NCBI GenBank assembly: GCA_964481425.1
Contig: CAYZTM010000002.1
Location: 62,001 to 126,000, forward strand
Source of the DNA: MKUN01 sp964481425
Lineage (GTDB): Bacteria; Bacteroidota; Bacteroidia; Chitinophagales; Chitinophagaceae
Length of the DNA: 64,000 nt
Direction: 5' to 3'
Under the pieces are notes generated by a model. That model saw only the letters and a program-made list of their open reading frames with translations. It was not told the DNA's origin and did not search any database. The first letter of the stretch is position 1. The number at the start of each line of letters is the position of its first letter. Positions 43,890-52,647 of the stretch are shown here, piece after piece. The translations under genes were made by a program, and so were the position numbers.

Positions 43890-44522
43890 ATGGTTTTTTC
43901 CTCGAAGTTGATAGAAGATGCGGTACAGGAATTTTCCCGTTTGCCGGGCATAGGCCGGAAGACGGCCCTGCGTATGGTGTTGCATTTGCTTAAGATGAAA
44001 GAGGGCGAGGTCGACTCATTTACCGGGGCCCTTGCCCGCATGCGCCATGAGATACGTTTTTGTGATACCTGCCACAATGTGTCCGATGCACAAGTGTGTG
44101 CTATATGTGCCAATCCCGGCCGCGATCACAGCCAGGTTTGCGTGGTCGAGAATATACGCGATGTTATCGCGATAGAAAGTACCCGCCATTATAGCGGCCT
44201 GTACCATGTACTGGGCGGCATACTTTCCCCGCTCGATGGCATAGGTCCTGAGCAATTGAATATTGAGTCGCTGCATGGTCGTGTAAAAGAACAGGGTGTG
44301 GAAGAATTGATCATGGCGCTCAGCCCCACTATTGAGGGCGATACCACGGTGTATTATATAGCTCGCCAGTTGAGCGATCTGCCTGTACGCATCACTACCA
44401 TAGCACGGGGCATTGCTTTTGGCGGCGAACTGGAGTATGCTGACGAGATGACTCTGGCCCGCTCTATTGCCAAACGCTTACCTATAGAGAACTATGTTAC
44501 AGTGCACAATAAGGCCGAATAG
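43890..44522 (+). CDS. recR: Recombination mediator RecR
   Basis: Ring-forming DNA-binding protein that helps load RecA with RecO/RecF. HhH-like FSRLPGIGRKTALRMVLHLL, a four-Cys zinc site (FCDTCHNVSDAQVCAICANP), Toprim domain with VVENIRDVIAIE and LHGRVKEQGVEELIMALSP, and the C-terminal TTIARGIAFGGELEYADEMTLARSI. 210 residues. Directly before the molybdenum cofactor genes on the same strand, 31 bases from moaA. Confidence 0.96.
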   Translation: MVFSSKLIEDAVQEFSRLPGIGRKTALRMVLHLLKMKEGEVDSFTGALARMRHEIRFCDTCHNVSDAQVCAICANPGRDHSQVCVVENIRDVIAIESTRHYSGLYHVLGGILSPLDGIGPEQLNIESLHGRVKEQGVEELIMALSPTIEGDTTVYYIARQLSDLPVRITTIARGIAFGGELEYADEMTLARSIAKRLPIENYVTVHNKAE

Positions 44523-44553
44523 CAATTTTTAAAGACATTGATAAAGTAGCTGC

Positions 44554-45543
44554 GTGATACTTGATAGCCATGGAAGAACGATAGATTATTTGCGACTTGC
44601 GGTCACCGACCGTTGCAACCTGCGTTGTACCTACTGCATGCCGCACGATGGGTTGCAATGGCTGCAGCGCGATGAACTGTTGTCCTATGAAGAGATGTTG
44701 CGCCTTTGCCGCCTGTTGGTAATGCAGGGCATTAAAAAGATACGCATCACGGGCGGGGAGCCTTTTGCCCGTAAGGACATGATGCACCTGCTCACTGCAC
44801 TATCGCAACTACAGGGGCTCGATGAGCTGACCATTACTACCAATGGTGTTTTGACGGCAGCTTATGTTCCTGAACTGAAGAAGATAGGCATTCGCTCGGT
44901 AAACCTGAGCCTCGATACGCTCGACAGGGAGCGCTTCCTATCCATAACACGTCGCGACGAATTGGATAAGGTATTGGACACATTGCATACCCTGCTGCAG
45001 CAGGGCATAGAGGTAAAGCTGAATGCAGTGGTGATGGACGGCACGAACACGGAAGATATTATTCCGCTGACCCGCTTGACGAAAGACACTGGAATAAGTG
45101 TTCGCTTTATAGAAGAGATGCCTTTCAATGGCGATGGCAGCCAATACCATTCCCCTGCTTGGGATCATATGAGGATTTTGCAGGAGATTCAAACACATTT
45201 CCCCGGCTTGCATAAAATACCGGATACCCCGCATGCTACATCATATAATTACGCCATCCCCGGTCACAAGGGCACGGTGGGCATCATTGCGGCCTATACA
45301 CGTTCTTTTTGCGGCTCCTGCAACCGTATCCGCATTACGCCGCAGGGCACGCTGAAGACTTGCTTGTATAGCGACGGTGGCCTCAGTGTGCGCAACCTCC
45401 TGCGTAGCGGCATGGACGACGAAGCCTTGCTCGCGGCCTTGCTCAATGCCATAGGGGCCAAGCCGGTCGATGGCTGGGAGGCAGAGCATAATCGCATGGC
45501 GGGTAAAGTATTGGGTGAATCAATGGCGGCCATAGGTGGTTAA
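44554..45543 (+). CDS. moaA: GTP 3',8-cyclase MoaA
   Basis: Radical SAM enzyme for the first step of molybdopterin synthesis. N-terminal cluster CNLRCTYC (C21, C25, C28), ITGGEPFARKDM, and the second C-terminal cluster in CGSCNRIRITPQGTLKTCL. It ends MAAIGG: the terminal Gly-Gly is a known functional feature of MoaA. The start is a GTG at 44554 (MILDSHGRTIDYLRL aligns with the family's start); no better ATG exists upstream. First of five closely spaced rightward Moco genes. Confidence 0.95.
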   Translation: MILDSHGRTIDYLRLAVTDRCNLRCTYCMPHDGLQWLQRDELLSYEEMLRLCRLLVMQGIKKIRITGGEPFARKDMMHLLTALSQLQGLDELTITTNGVLTAAYVPELKKIGIRSVNLSLDTLDRERFLSITRRDELDKVLDTLHTLLQQGIEVKLNAVVMDGTNTEDIIPLTRLTKDTGISVRFIEEMPFNGDGSQYHSPAWDHMRILQEIQTHFPGLHKIPDTPHATSYNYAIPGHKGTVGIIAAYTRSFCGSCNRIRITPQGTLKTCLYSDGGLSVRNLLRSGMDDEALLAALLNAIGAKPVDGWEAEHNRMAGKVLGESMAAIGG

Positions 45544-45558
45544 GCTAAAGAGAATAAT

Positions 45559-46767
45559 ATGATCAGCGTACAGGAAGCGGAAAAGATAGTATTGCAGCAA
45601 GCGGCCGATTACGGCGCGCAGCAACTGCCTTTTGAGCAGGCCTTAGGTCATGTATTGGCTGAACCACTGCTGGCGGATCGCGACCTGCCCCCCTGTGACA
45701 GGTCCACTATGGATGGTATAGCTATAAGCTATGATGCTTTCCTGGCTGGTATGCGCACTTTTTCGGTTGTGGCTTTGCAGGCTGCTGCGGATGAGCCATA
45801 TGTCTTAACTGCTGCTGCCGATTGCATCGAAGTAATGACCGGTGCCGCAATATCTGCCCCTGCTGATACAGTGATTCGTTACGAAGATATTGACATACAT
45901 GAAGGCAGGGCTACACTGAAAATTGAACATATAAAGAAGGGGCAGAACATCCATAGGAAAGGAGTGGACAAAAAAGCAGGTGAGGTGATCGTTCCGGCAA
46001 ACACGTTAATTGCCCCGGCAGTTATAGCTGCGGCAGCTTTCACCGGCAATACTACACTGTCGGTAAGGAAGCAACCCTCCGTTATCATATTTTCCAATGG
46101 AGATGAGTTATTGGAGGTCTCCGAAACGCGGCCTCCGCACCGTATCAGGCGTTCTAATGTATATGCTGTGGCCGCGGCGCTAAAACAATATAACATAGCG
46201 GCCGCTACCCGCCACCTTCCAGATGAAGAAGCGATCATTGAACAGGAATTGCGTGATGCTCTTCAGCGTTATGACGTGATCATTATGAGTGGCGGGGTAT
46301 CCATGGGCAAGTATGATCTTGTGGCCAATGTGTTGGAACGTCTTTCTGTCCGGAAACTGTTTCATAAAGTGCAGCAGCGCCCGGGTAAACCATTTTGGTT
46401 TGGCTTGCATGCCGGTGGTACAAGGGTTTTTGCCTTTCCGGGTAATCCTGTTTCTACTTTTATGTGCTTGCACCGTTACTTCCTGCCCTGGTATTTTAAG
46501 TGCCTGGGCTTGCAGCAGCGCAGCAGGTACGCAGTGCTCGGTGCCGATCATTCTTTCGCGCCTGCATTGCAATATTTTTTGCAGGTGAAACTGCATACTA
46601 ATGAGACCGGGCAACTGGTCGCTATTCCTGTAGAGGGTAACGGCTCAGGCGACCTGTCAAACCTCGCTGTGGCCGATGCCTTTATGGAATTACCCATGGA
46701 ATTGAATAACTTTAAGAAGGGCGACGTGTACCCATTATGGCCGTTCACCCCGCTCGTGGCAGTATAA
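45559..46767 (+). CDS. moeA: Molybdopterin molybdotransferase MoeA
   Basis: Inserts molybdate into adenylated molybdopterin. DLPPCDRSTMDGIAISYDA (the substrate-binding SxMDGYA-like loop), GAAISAPADTVIRYEDI, SNGDEL (the MPT-binding domain), IIMSGGVSMGKYDLV and FAFPGNPVSTFMCLHRY are all in order. 402 residues. Sixteen bases after moaA and four before moaC. Confidence 0.94.
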   Translation: MISVQEAEKIVLQQAADYGAQQLPFEQALGHVLAEPLLADRDLPPCDRSTMDGIAISYDAFLAGMRTFSVVALQAAADEPYVLTAAADCIEVMTGAAISAPADTVIRYEDIDIHEGRATLKIEHIKKGQNIHRKGVDKKAGEVIVPANTLIAPAVIAAAAFTGNTTLSVRKQPSVIIFSNGDELLEVSETRPPHRIRRSNVYAVAAALKQYNIAAATRHLPDEEAIIEQELRDALQRYDVIIMSGGVSMGKYDLVANVLERLSVRKLFHKVQQRPGKPFWFGLHAGGTRVFAFPGNPVSTFMCLHRYFLPWYFKCLGLQQRSRYAVLGADHSFAPALQYFLQVKLHTNETGQLVAIPVEGNGSGDLSNLAVADAFMELPMELNNFKKGDVYPLWPFTPLVAV

Positions 46768-46770
46768 CTT

Positions 46771-47250
46771 ATGAACGATTTTACACATTTAGACGATAAA
46801 GGCCATGTAACAATGGTGAATGTTGGTGCTAAAGAACCGACCGCCCGTACTGCGTGTGCGCGTAGTATAGTTTCGTTACCACCTGGGGTGTTGACTAAGC
46901 TGGTGGATGGTGATATACAGACCCCCAAGGGGGCGGTATTCCAAACAGCTATCATTGCCGGTATCATGGCAGCAAAGCGAACAGGCGAGTTGATACCTTT
47001 ATGTCACCCGCTTGGCCTCGATGATTGTAAGCTGACCATCGCTGTCAACGATAAGAATGAATTAGTTATAGACTGCACAACGGCCATCACGGCTAAGACG
47101 GGTGTGGAGATGGAGGCTCTTGTAGGTGCTTCCATCGCTGCACTTACTGTTTACGATATGTGCAAAGCATTGAGTCACGATATTGTGATAAAGGAAACCA
47201 AACTAATGGAGAAGACCGGGGGCAAAAAAGACTTCAAAAGGGATGAGTAG
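46771..47250 (+). CDS. moaC: Cyclic pyranopterin monophosphate synthase MoaC
   Basis: Second step of the pathway, rearranging the MoaA product to cyclic pyranopterin. GKVTMVNVGAKE-type start (here DKGHVTMVNVG), KRTGELIPLCHPL with the conserved CHP, GVEMEALVGASIAALTVYDMCKA and the KETKLMEKTGGKKDF ending with the catalytic Lys pair. 159 residues. Its stop lies beyond the start of mobA (eight-base overlap), so translation is coupled. Confidence 0.95.
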   Translation: MNDFTHLDDKGHVTMVNVGAKEPTARTACARSIVSLPPGVLTKLVDGDIQTPKGAVFQTAIIAGIMAAKRTGELIPLCHPLGLDDCKLTIAVNDKNELVIDCTTAITAKTGVEMEALVGASIAALTVYDMCKALSHDIVIKETKLMEKTGGKKDFKRDE

Positions 47251-47833
47251 TGTATTGAATGGTTTGGTATTGGCGGGTGGTAAAAGCGCGCGCATGGGAC
47301 AGGACAAAGGGGCTATGCGCTGGCATGGTATAGAACAGCGGAATTACCTCGCTTCTTTGCTGGAGCATTATTGCATAGAGACATTCTTATCCTGTCGGCA
47401 GGAGCAGCACCTGGATGCTTCGGTTCCATTGTTGTTCGATGCTTTTGAGGGGATCGGCCCGCTGGGTGCTATACTCACCGCATTTCAGAAAATGCCTGCT
47501 GCTGCATGGCTCGTCGTGGCATGTGACCTCCCTTTGCTGGATGCCGCAATGCTGCAATATCTTGTGGACAACAGGGACGAAAAGGCCACTGCGACTACTT
47601 TCGAAAGCCCTCATGATGGCTTACCTGAGCCTTTGGTAACCATTTGGGAACCAGCCGCTTACCCCTATTTGTTAGCTGCACTTGGGGAGGGGTATAAATG
47701 CCCCCGCAAAGCGCTGATAAGAAGTGACAGGGTAACGATATTAAAGCCGCCTCGCCCCGAAGCGCTTATTAATACCAACACGCCCGAGGATGCGGAAAGA
47801 GTGAAGATTATACTTGCTAAAACAGTATTGTGA
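47243..47833 (+). CDS. mobA: Molybdenum cofactor guanylyltransferase MobA
   Basis: Adds GMP to Mo-molybdopterin to make the bis-MGD form. Nucleotidyltransferase signature LVLAGGKSARMGQDKGAM, then WLVVACDLPLLD (metal site) and the INTNTPEDAE ending. 196 residues. Overlaps moaC at the start and moeB at the stop (TGATG). Its presence implies DMSO-reductase-family molybdoenzymes elsewhere in the genome. Confidence 0.93.
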   Translation: MSSVLNGLVLAGGKSARMGQDKGAMRWHGIEQRNYLASLLEHYCIETFLSCRQEQHLDASVPLLFDAFEGIGPLGAILTAFQKMPAAAWLVVACDLPLLDAAMLQYLVDNRDEKATATTFESPHDGLPEPLVTIWEPAAYPYLLAALGEGYKCPRKALIRSDRVTILKPPRPEALINTNTPEDAERVKIILAKTVL

Positions 47834-48885
47834 TGAACACGCTGCACACCAATAGGTACACATGCCAGTTGCTTTTGCCGGGTTTTGGCGAGGCAGCACA
47901 GCAGCGTCTGCAACGGTCAAAAGCCTTGATCGTCGGGATGGGGGGGCTGGGTTGCCCTGTATCTCAATACCTGGTTGCTGCGGGTGTGGGCACATTAGGC
48001 ATTGCCGATCATGATGTTATCAGCCTCAGTAACCTGCATAGGCAGGTGCTTTATGCCGAAGATGAGCTTGGACAGGATAAAGTAACTGTAGCTGCAGCCA
48101 AATTGAAAAAGCAAAATCCACAGGTAGATATTATAGCACATACTGTGCAGGTGAATTACAGCAATGTACAGGATTTGGTATCAGCATATGATCTGGTTAT
48201 AGACGCCACCGATAATTTCGAAACCCACTACCTGCTTAATGATGCCTGTGTTATAGCAGGTGTTCCGCTGGTGCATGGGGCCATTTACCAGTACGAAGGT
48301 CATGTTGCTGTGTGGAATATGCCGAACGTAGATGGTACCCGTGGTCCCAATTACCGTGATGTATTTCCTGTAGTGAATGCTATGCAGGTGCCGGCTTGTA
48401 GCGATGGGGGCGTGCTGCCTACCATTGCAGGTATCATCGGTTGCATGCAGGCCAATGAGGCCATTAAGGTACTGGCGGGCTTGCCAGGTGTATTGTCAGG
48501 CAGGATGCTGGTCTTCGATGCCCAAAGCATGCGTAGCCATGTCATTAAAATTGCGGACTGTACCAATACACATATTACCGAACTGCAACCTGCTGCTGAT
48601 GTACCCTCCCTGGATAAAGAAGCGTTGCAGCAATTACTGAATAGTGCCGATGTTTTGTTGGTTGATGTGCGCAGTCCTGAAGAGCACGAAAGGTTCAATA
48701 TAGGGGGTATCAATATTCCCTTGCAGGAGTTAGAAGATAAGGCGTCTGAATTGTCAGGTGGCAGGCGCCTGGTATGTTATTGTGCTTCGGGTAAGCGAAG
48801 CAGGCAGGCGGCATGGTGGATCAAACAGAATTTGCCTGCTGTTGACGTAGCTACTCTTTCGGCTGGTATAGAGCATTGGCGCTAA
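47833..48885 (+). CDS. moeB: MoeB/ThiF-like adenylyltransferase with rhodanese domain
   Basis: E1-like enzyme that adenylates the C-terminal Gly of MoaD and may add sulfur. ATP site GMGGLGCPVSQYLVAAGVG, RQVLY, DATDNFETHYLLNDAC, then CSDGGVLPTIAGIIGCMQANEAIK. The usual CxxC zinc pair after GPxYR is not there (GPNYRDVFP). C-terminal rhodanese domain (about 255-350) with the persulfide Cys in CYCASGKRSRQ. 350 residues; ATG 47833 overlaps the mobA stop. Convergent with moaE, stops overlapping by four bases. Confidence 0.92.
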   Translation: MNTLHTNRYTCQLLLPGFGEAAQQRLQRSKALIVGMGGLGCPVSQYLVAAGVGTLGIADHDVISLSNLHRQVLYAEDELGQDKVTVAAAKLKKQNPQVDIIAHTVQVNYSNVQDLVSAYDLVIDATDNFETHYLLNDACVIAGVPLVHGAIYQYEGHVAVWNMPNVDGTRGPNYRDVFPVVNAMQVPACSDGGVLPTIAGIIGCMQANEAIKVLAGLPGVLSGRMLVFDAQSMRSHVIKIADCTNTHITELQPAADVPSLDKEALQQLLNSADVLLVDVRSPEEHERFNIGGINIPLQELEDKASELSGGRRLVCYCASGKRSRQAAWWIKQNLPAVDVATLSAGIEHWR

Positions 48886-49298
48886 GGATGCGCGTTCACC
48901 CACACTTCGCCGTCCGAAAATACCTCCTTCTTCCAGATAGGTACGGTTTCCTTAAGTTGATCTATGATGTAGCGGCAGGCCTCAAAAGCAGCTGCCCTGT
49001 GTGCCGCCGACACGGCAATGACCACGGGCACATCCCCTACACTTAATACACCCGTCCGGTGATGGATAACGATATGTTGTAGCTCCCATTTGCTTTTCGC
49101 GGCGTCAGCTATTTTCTCCATTTCTTTCAGCGCCATACTTTCATAAGCTTCAAACTCCAGTCGCAACACTGTTTTACCTTTCGTTTGGTTCCGCACCGTG
49201 CCTATGAATACATCTATGCCACCTGCCGAATTATGGCGCACAGCAGCGATACAAGCTGCGATATCCAGTTCCGTTACCGATAGTATTATCTCTGTCAT
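48882..49298 (-). CDS. moaE: Molybdopterin synthase catalytic subunit MoaE
   Basis: Large subunit of MPT synthase, which adds two sulfurs from MoaD thiocarboxylate. GGIDVFIGTVRNQTKGKTV, LEFEAYESMALKEMEKIA, HHRTGVLSVGDVPVVIAVSAAHR and the C-terminal PIWKKEVFSDGEVWVNAHP with the catalytic Lys. 138 residues. Four bases after moaD on the minus strand, so the two subunits are cotranscribed, facing the moaA-moeB run. Confidence 0.95.
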   Translation of the reverse strand: MTEIILSVTELDIAACIAAVRHNSAGGIDVFIGTVRNQTKGKTVLRLEFEAYESMALKEMEKIADAAKSKWELQHIVIHHRTGVLSVGDVPVVIAVSAAHRAAAFEACRYIIDQLKETVPIWKKEVFSDGEVWVNAHP

Positions 49299-49302
49299 AT
49301 GC

Positions 49303-49545
49303 TTAGCCTCCGCTTACAGGTGGTATGATAGCTATTTCATCGCCTTCATGTATGATGGTATCATTTGTGGCATACTCATTATTTACGGCAACCATATAGG
49401 TCGATAATTGCTTCAGCCTTGGGTGCCGGCCTTCTAATTGTATCCTCAATGCCGCAACAGTCATGTCTGCCCGGATGCTTGCTTCAGTATCCGTTCCGCC
49501 GACGATATCCTTTGCAACTCCGAATACCAATATCTTAATGTTCAT
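49303..49545 (-). CDS. moaD: Molybdopterin synthase sulfur carrier subunit MoaD
   Basis: Ubiquitin-fold sulfur carrier. From ATG 49545 the 80-residue protein reads MNIKILVFGVAKDIVGG, keeps the beta-grasp pattern (MVAVNNEYA, LHEGDEIAIIPPVSGG-like end IIPPVSGG) and ends in the required Gly-Gly that is adenylated and thiocarboxylated. A longer frame to 49593 is not supported. Nineteen bases after the TauE/SafE gene. Confidence 0.92.
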   Translation of the reverse strand: MNIKILVFGVAKDIVGGTDTEASIRADMTVAALRIQLEGRHPRLKQLSTYMVAVNNEYATNDTIIHEGDEIAIIPPVSGG

Positions 49546-49564
49546 CACCGCAAAAATAAAAGCT

Positions 49565-50314
49565 TTAATGCAGATGCTTGATAAGTACCTCAATCCCCGC
49601 TACGAAAACCAGTATCGCTGTGGTCCGCCGGATGATAAGTGGTTTAAATTTACTTGCTCCCATTCGTGAGCCTAATTGCCCGCCTGCAAATACAGCAAGA
49701 CACAGTATTGCGATACGGCTGTAATTGATATCGTCAGTTAAATTATGTAATTGACCGGCTATGCCCGCTATCGAATTCACCAATATGAAAACGCTTGCAG
49801 TTGCAGCTATCCGTTTTGCTGTATCCCACCTGCCCAGGTTGAGTAAGGGGGAGAGGAATATACCGCCTCCTATGCCCACCATCCCCGATAAGAAACCGAT
49901 TGCTCCGCCCAATGCTCCGTCTTTCAGGTAATTCACCTTTCCCGTATCTCCATCGGTATAGTTTCCCTTGGTTTTGATCCATAGCAGTACGGAAGCGGTC
50001 AGCAGGCTGCAGCCAAGTATGATGAAGAAGGTGTTCTCGCTTATCCGCAGTCTTGCGCCGAAGTAGGCCATCGGCACGCTGATCAGTACCAGGGGCAAGA
50101 TTTTTTTGAAGTTCACCTGCTTATTACGCAGGAAGATGATAGTGCCGCCCGTTACCACGATGATGTTGCAGATCAGCGCTGTCAGCCTTATTTCATGAAA
50201 GGGTAGTGCATATAAGGCCAGTACTGCCAGGTAGCTCGACCCACCCCCAAAGCCGACCGACGCATATATCGCTGCAATGACAAAAAAGAAAAGAATAAGC
50301 TCGTAATGTTGCAT
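49565..50314 (-). CDS. TauE/SafE family anion permease
   Basis: Eight-helix inner-membrane protein of the sulfite exporter TauE/SafE family, thought to move sulfite, sulfonates or other small anions. Family repeats: IYASVGFGGGSSYLAVL near the start and AIGFLSGMVGIGGGIFLSPLL in the second half, with the GxGGG motif in both. I start at ATG 50314 (249 residues). It lies in the moaD-moaE operon, so a link to sulfur supply or to a sulfite-type molybdoenzyme is tempting but unproven. Confidence 0.88.
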   Translation of the reverse strand: MQHYELILFFFVIAAIYASVGFGGGSSYLAVLALYALPFHEIRLTALICNIIVVTGGTIIFLRNKQVNFKKILPLVLISVPMAYFGARLRISENTFFIILGCSLLTASVLLWIKTKGNYTDGDTGKVNYLKDGALGGAIGFLSGMVGIGGGIFLSPLLNLGRWDTAKRIAATASVFILVNSIAGIAGQLHNLTDDINYSRIAILCLAVFAGGQLGSRMGASKFKPLIIRRTTAILVFVAGIEVLIKHLH

Positions 50315-50369
50315 AATTAATCGGGCAGCACTTGCATCTTTCTTGCTGCAAGCTGCGTTGAAAAAACTA

Positions 50370-51149
50370 TCAGATGATTGAAATATCCCCCTCAAACACA
50401 AACTCCGCAGCTCCCCTTAATATCACATCCTCTGCACTGGTAGGAGTATTCTTTGTAAATGTTACCTCTAATAGCCCCCCGGGTGTTTCGATGGTTATGT
50501 CAAAATACCCGGTTTCGTTCCCCGTTGAGGCTATGGCGCTGGCAGTTACACCCGTGCCACAGCTTAGTGTCTCGTCTTCCACGCCGCGCTCGTAAGTGCG
50601 TACCTTCAGGCCATCACCATTCCGCTGTACAAAATTCACATTGATGCCGTTTGGTTCAAAATCAGGCCTGTGCCTGATGCTCCTGCCCTCTTTCACTACA
50701 TCGGCCTGCTGTACATCGCTCACCCAATGCACATAATGTGGTGAGCCGGTATTGAGCAGGCAATAATCGGTAAAAGTATCTATGCCATTCACATTGCTCA
50801 TGTGCAGGCTGATCGTGTCATTGGTATTTATGCTGGCAGTATGTTCCCCGTCTATTGCGGTAAATGATGCATGCTCGTTGATGATGCCCAGTCTCCGGGC
50901 AAAGGCAGTGATACAGCGGCCGCCGTTCCCGCACATGGTACTTTCGTTTCCATCCGCATTATAATACACCATACGGAAATCATAACCGGTTTTATGTCCC
51001 AGCAGCATCAGCCCGTCCGCACCTATGCCCATATGTCTGTCGCACAGCCGAGCTATCTGCTGCCTGTTTAGCTTTATTTTCCCATCCCTGTTGTCAAAAA
51101 GGATGAAATCATTGCCCGTTCCCTGGTATTTATAAAAATGCAGTTTCAT
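50370..51149 (-). CDS. dapF: Diaminopimelate epimerase
   Basis: Racemises LL- to meso-diaminopimelate for lysine and peptidoglycan. Two catalytic cysteines lie in STMCGNGGRC and ETLSCGTGVTA; FYKYQGTGNDFILFDN opens the protein. 259 residues, complete. ATG shares one base with the stop of the GWxTD gene (TAATG), so it is coupled to it. meso-DAP use fits the Mpl-type ligase at 54.9-56.2 kb. Confidence 0.96.
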   Translation of the reverse strand: MKLHFYKYQGTGNDFILFDNRDGKIKLNRQQIARLCDRHMGIGADGLMLLGHKTGYDFRMVYYNADGNESTMCGNGGRCITAFARRLGIINEHASFTAIDGEHTASINTNDTISLHMSNVNGIDTFTDYCLLNTGSPHYVHWVSDVQQADVVKEGRSIRHRPDFEPNGINVNFVQRNGDGLKVRTYERGVEDETLSCGTGVTASAIASTGNETGYFDITIETPGGLLEVTFTKNTPTSAEDVILRGAAEFVFEGDISII

Positions 51150-52609
51150 TAGCGGTTGCGTATATATTGTTCAGCCCTCGAATTATCGCTGGAGGCTCCG
51201 TTCATTTTGTAGAGATAGTTACGCCAGTTCGGGTTCCTCGTTTCGCCATTCACGGTTGAGTGCAGCAGGCGGTAATCGCTTACCATTTCTGCAGGCTTAT
51301 AAAACAAAAATACACCTTCCTGGTTCAGTTTCCCCAGCGAGCGGTATTCCCATATTTCATATGGTAGTGCACCTGGCTCATTCTCTACCGGCACGCGCTC
51401 ATCAGGTTTGCCGTACTTAAGGTAAATGACACCCCTGTCGGTCTCATATCCGCGCAATGATCCCGCAGTGAAGAGCCGGTTCACCTCTTTTACTTTTTCA
51501 GCATACTTCTTCCACTCACCCTCAGGGTCCTTTTGGTTCCTGCTGCTCCAGAAGTTATAGAGAAAATAGCGCACGTACATCTCGTTGGGCTTTTTCTGGA
51601 AGCCCTTAATGGTTTGCATTTCCAGGGCATCACTTATGGGTGTTATCATTTTCAATATAGCCATTAGTTGCTGAAAGCTATACTTCATCACAAAGCTCTT
51701 GGCAATGTCTATTACTACAATTTTTTCGGGAGTAGTGTCCCGTTTCGTCTCAGTCTTTATTTCTTCCGGGTGCTTATTCTCTCTTTGGAAGAAGAAATGA
51801 TTAGCTGCTATACGTAGTCCCGTTTTATCTTCAAGCACCACGTTCAGGTAGTAATTGCCCGAGGGCAGCACTGCGGTATTGAAGTCGCCATATACAGGAG
51901 ATACAACTGTCCTGCCGATGCTATCGGTATGCATGAGGCCATAAACCGGGGCCTCGTATTCGTGCTTGGATATAAACACGCGTTGTACCAAAGGATATTC
52001 ACTGGTGGCGAGCATACTACCCTGGTATAGCTCGGCATAGTAATGCAATACCTTTTTATAGTCGTCGAGGAAATTGGTGCACAAGGGTACCTGCATCCTG
52101 TTATTCTTCGAGAACATAGTTACCTGCTGTGAGGCATAGGACGTGTCGAGTAATTGTATACCACTGTAAAAATTCCCCGCCTGTTCCGCTACGGTGAACG
52201 AGTCGGTGTATATGAATTTATTATCAGGGTATCCCGGTTCTGATAGTTGCAGTATCATCCTTACAGCGCCGGTAGGCATCATGTAGCGGTGCAGGTCAAT
52301 AATGTTTTGCTTTTGTGCCTCTGCCAGCGATCCGGCCGGGGGTGTATGCTGCTCCAGGTGTTGTTCAGCCACTATCCCTGTGTCATTCCGGAATATGATA
52401 TCCGTTTTCAGCGTGGCCCGCCACTGGTTGTCTTTATCGAAGTGCAGGCTTGCCGGTACTACCTGCCAGTAGGCTTCTATATAGGCGCCGCCCGGCCCCC
52501 CGTCTGCATCCACGGTATGGAACAGTGTATGCCATACCAGGGCATTGAGCGCATGCGCTTGTACCGATAAGATGATAGCTAACAAACAAAGTCCTGTCCT
52601 GCGGCCCAT
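51149..52609 (-). CDS. GWxTD domain exported protein
   Basis: Exported protein of the GWxTD family, widespread in Bacteroidota, role unknown. From ATG 52609 a signal peptide (MGRRTGLCLLAIILSVQAHA) precedes a beta-rich region (about 25-330) and the C-terminal GWxTD domain (about 335-480): YVRYFLYNFWSSRNQKDPEGEW, RLFTAGSLRGYETDRGVIYLKYGKPDER and YEIWEYRSLGK. 486 residues. The upstream extension to 52711 overlaps the divergent WbqC gene. Operon with dapF. Confidence 0.88.
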   Translation of the reverse strand: MGRRTGLCLLAIILSVQAHALNALVWHTLFHTVDADGGPGGAYIEAYWQVVPASLHFDKDNQWRATLKTDIIFRNDTGIVAEQHLEQHTPPAGSLAEAQKQNIIDLHRYMMPTGAVRMILQLSEPGYPDNKFIYTDSFTVAEQAGNFYSGIQLLDTSYASQQVTMFSKNNRMQVPLCTNFLDDYKKVLHYYAELYQGSMLATSEYPLVQRVFISKHEYEAPVYGLMHTDSIGRTVVSPVYGDFNTAVLPSGNYYLNVVLEDKTGLRIAANHFFFQRENKHPEEIKTETKRDTTPEKIVVIDIAKSFVMKYSFQQLMAILKMITPISDALEMQTIKGFQKKPNEMYVRYFLYNFWSSRNQKDPEGEWKKYAEKVKEVNRLFTAGSLRGYETDRGVIYLKYGKPDERVPVENEPGALPYEIWEYRSLGKLNQEGVFLFYKPAEMVSDYRLLHSTVNGETRNPNWRNYLYKMNGASSDNSRAEQYIRNR

Positions 52610-52647
52610 TTTTCGTATTTTTCGCAAATTACTTCTTTTGTCCTGAT

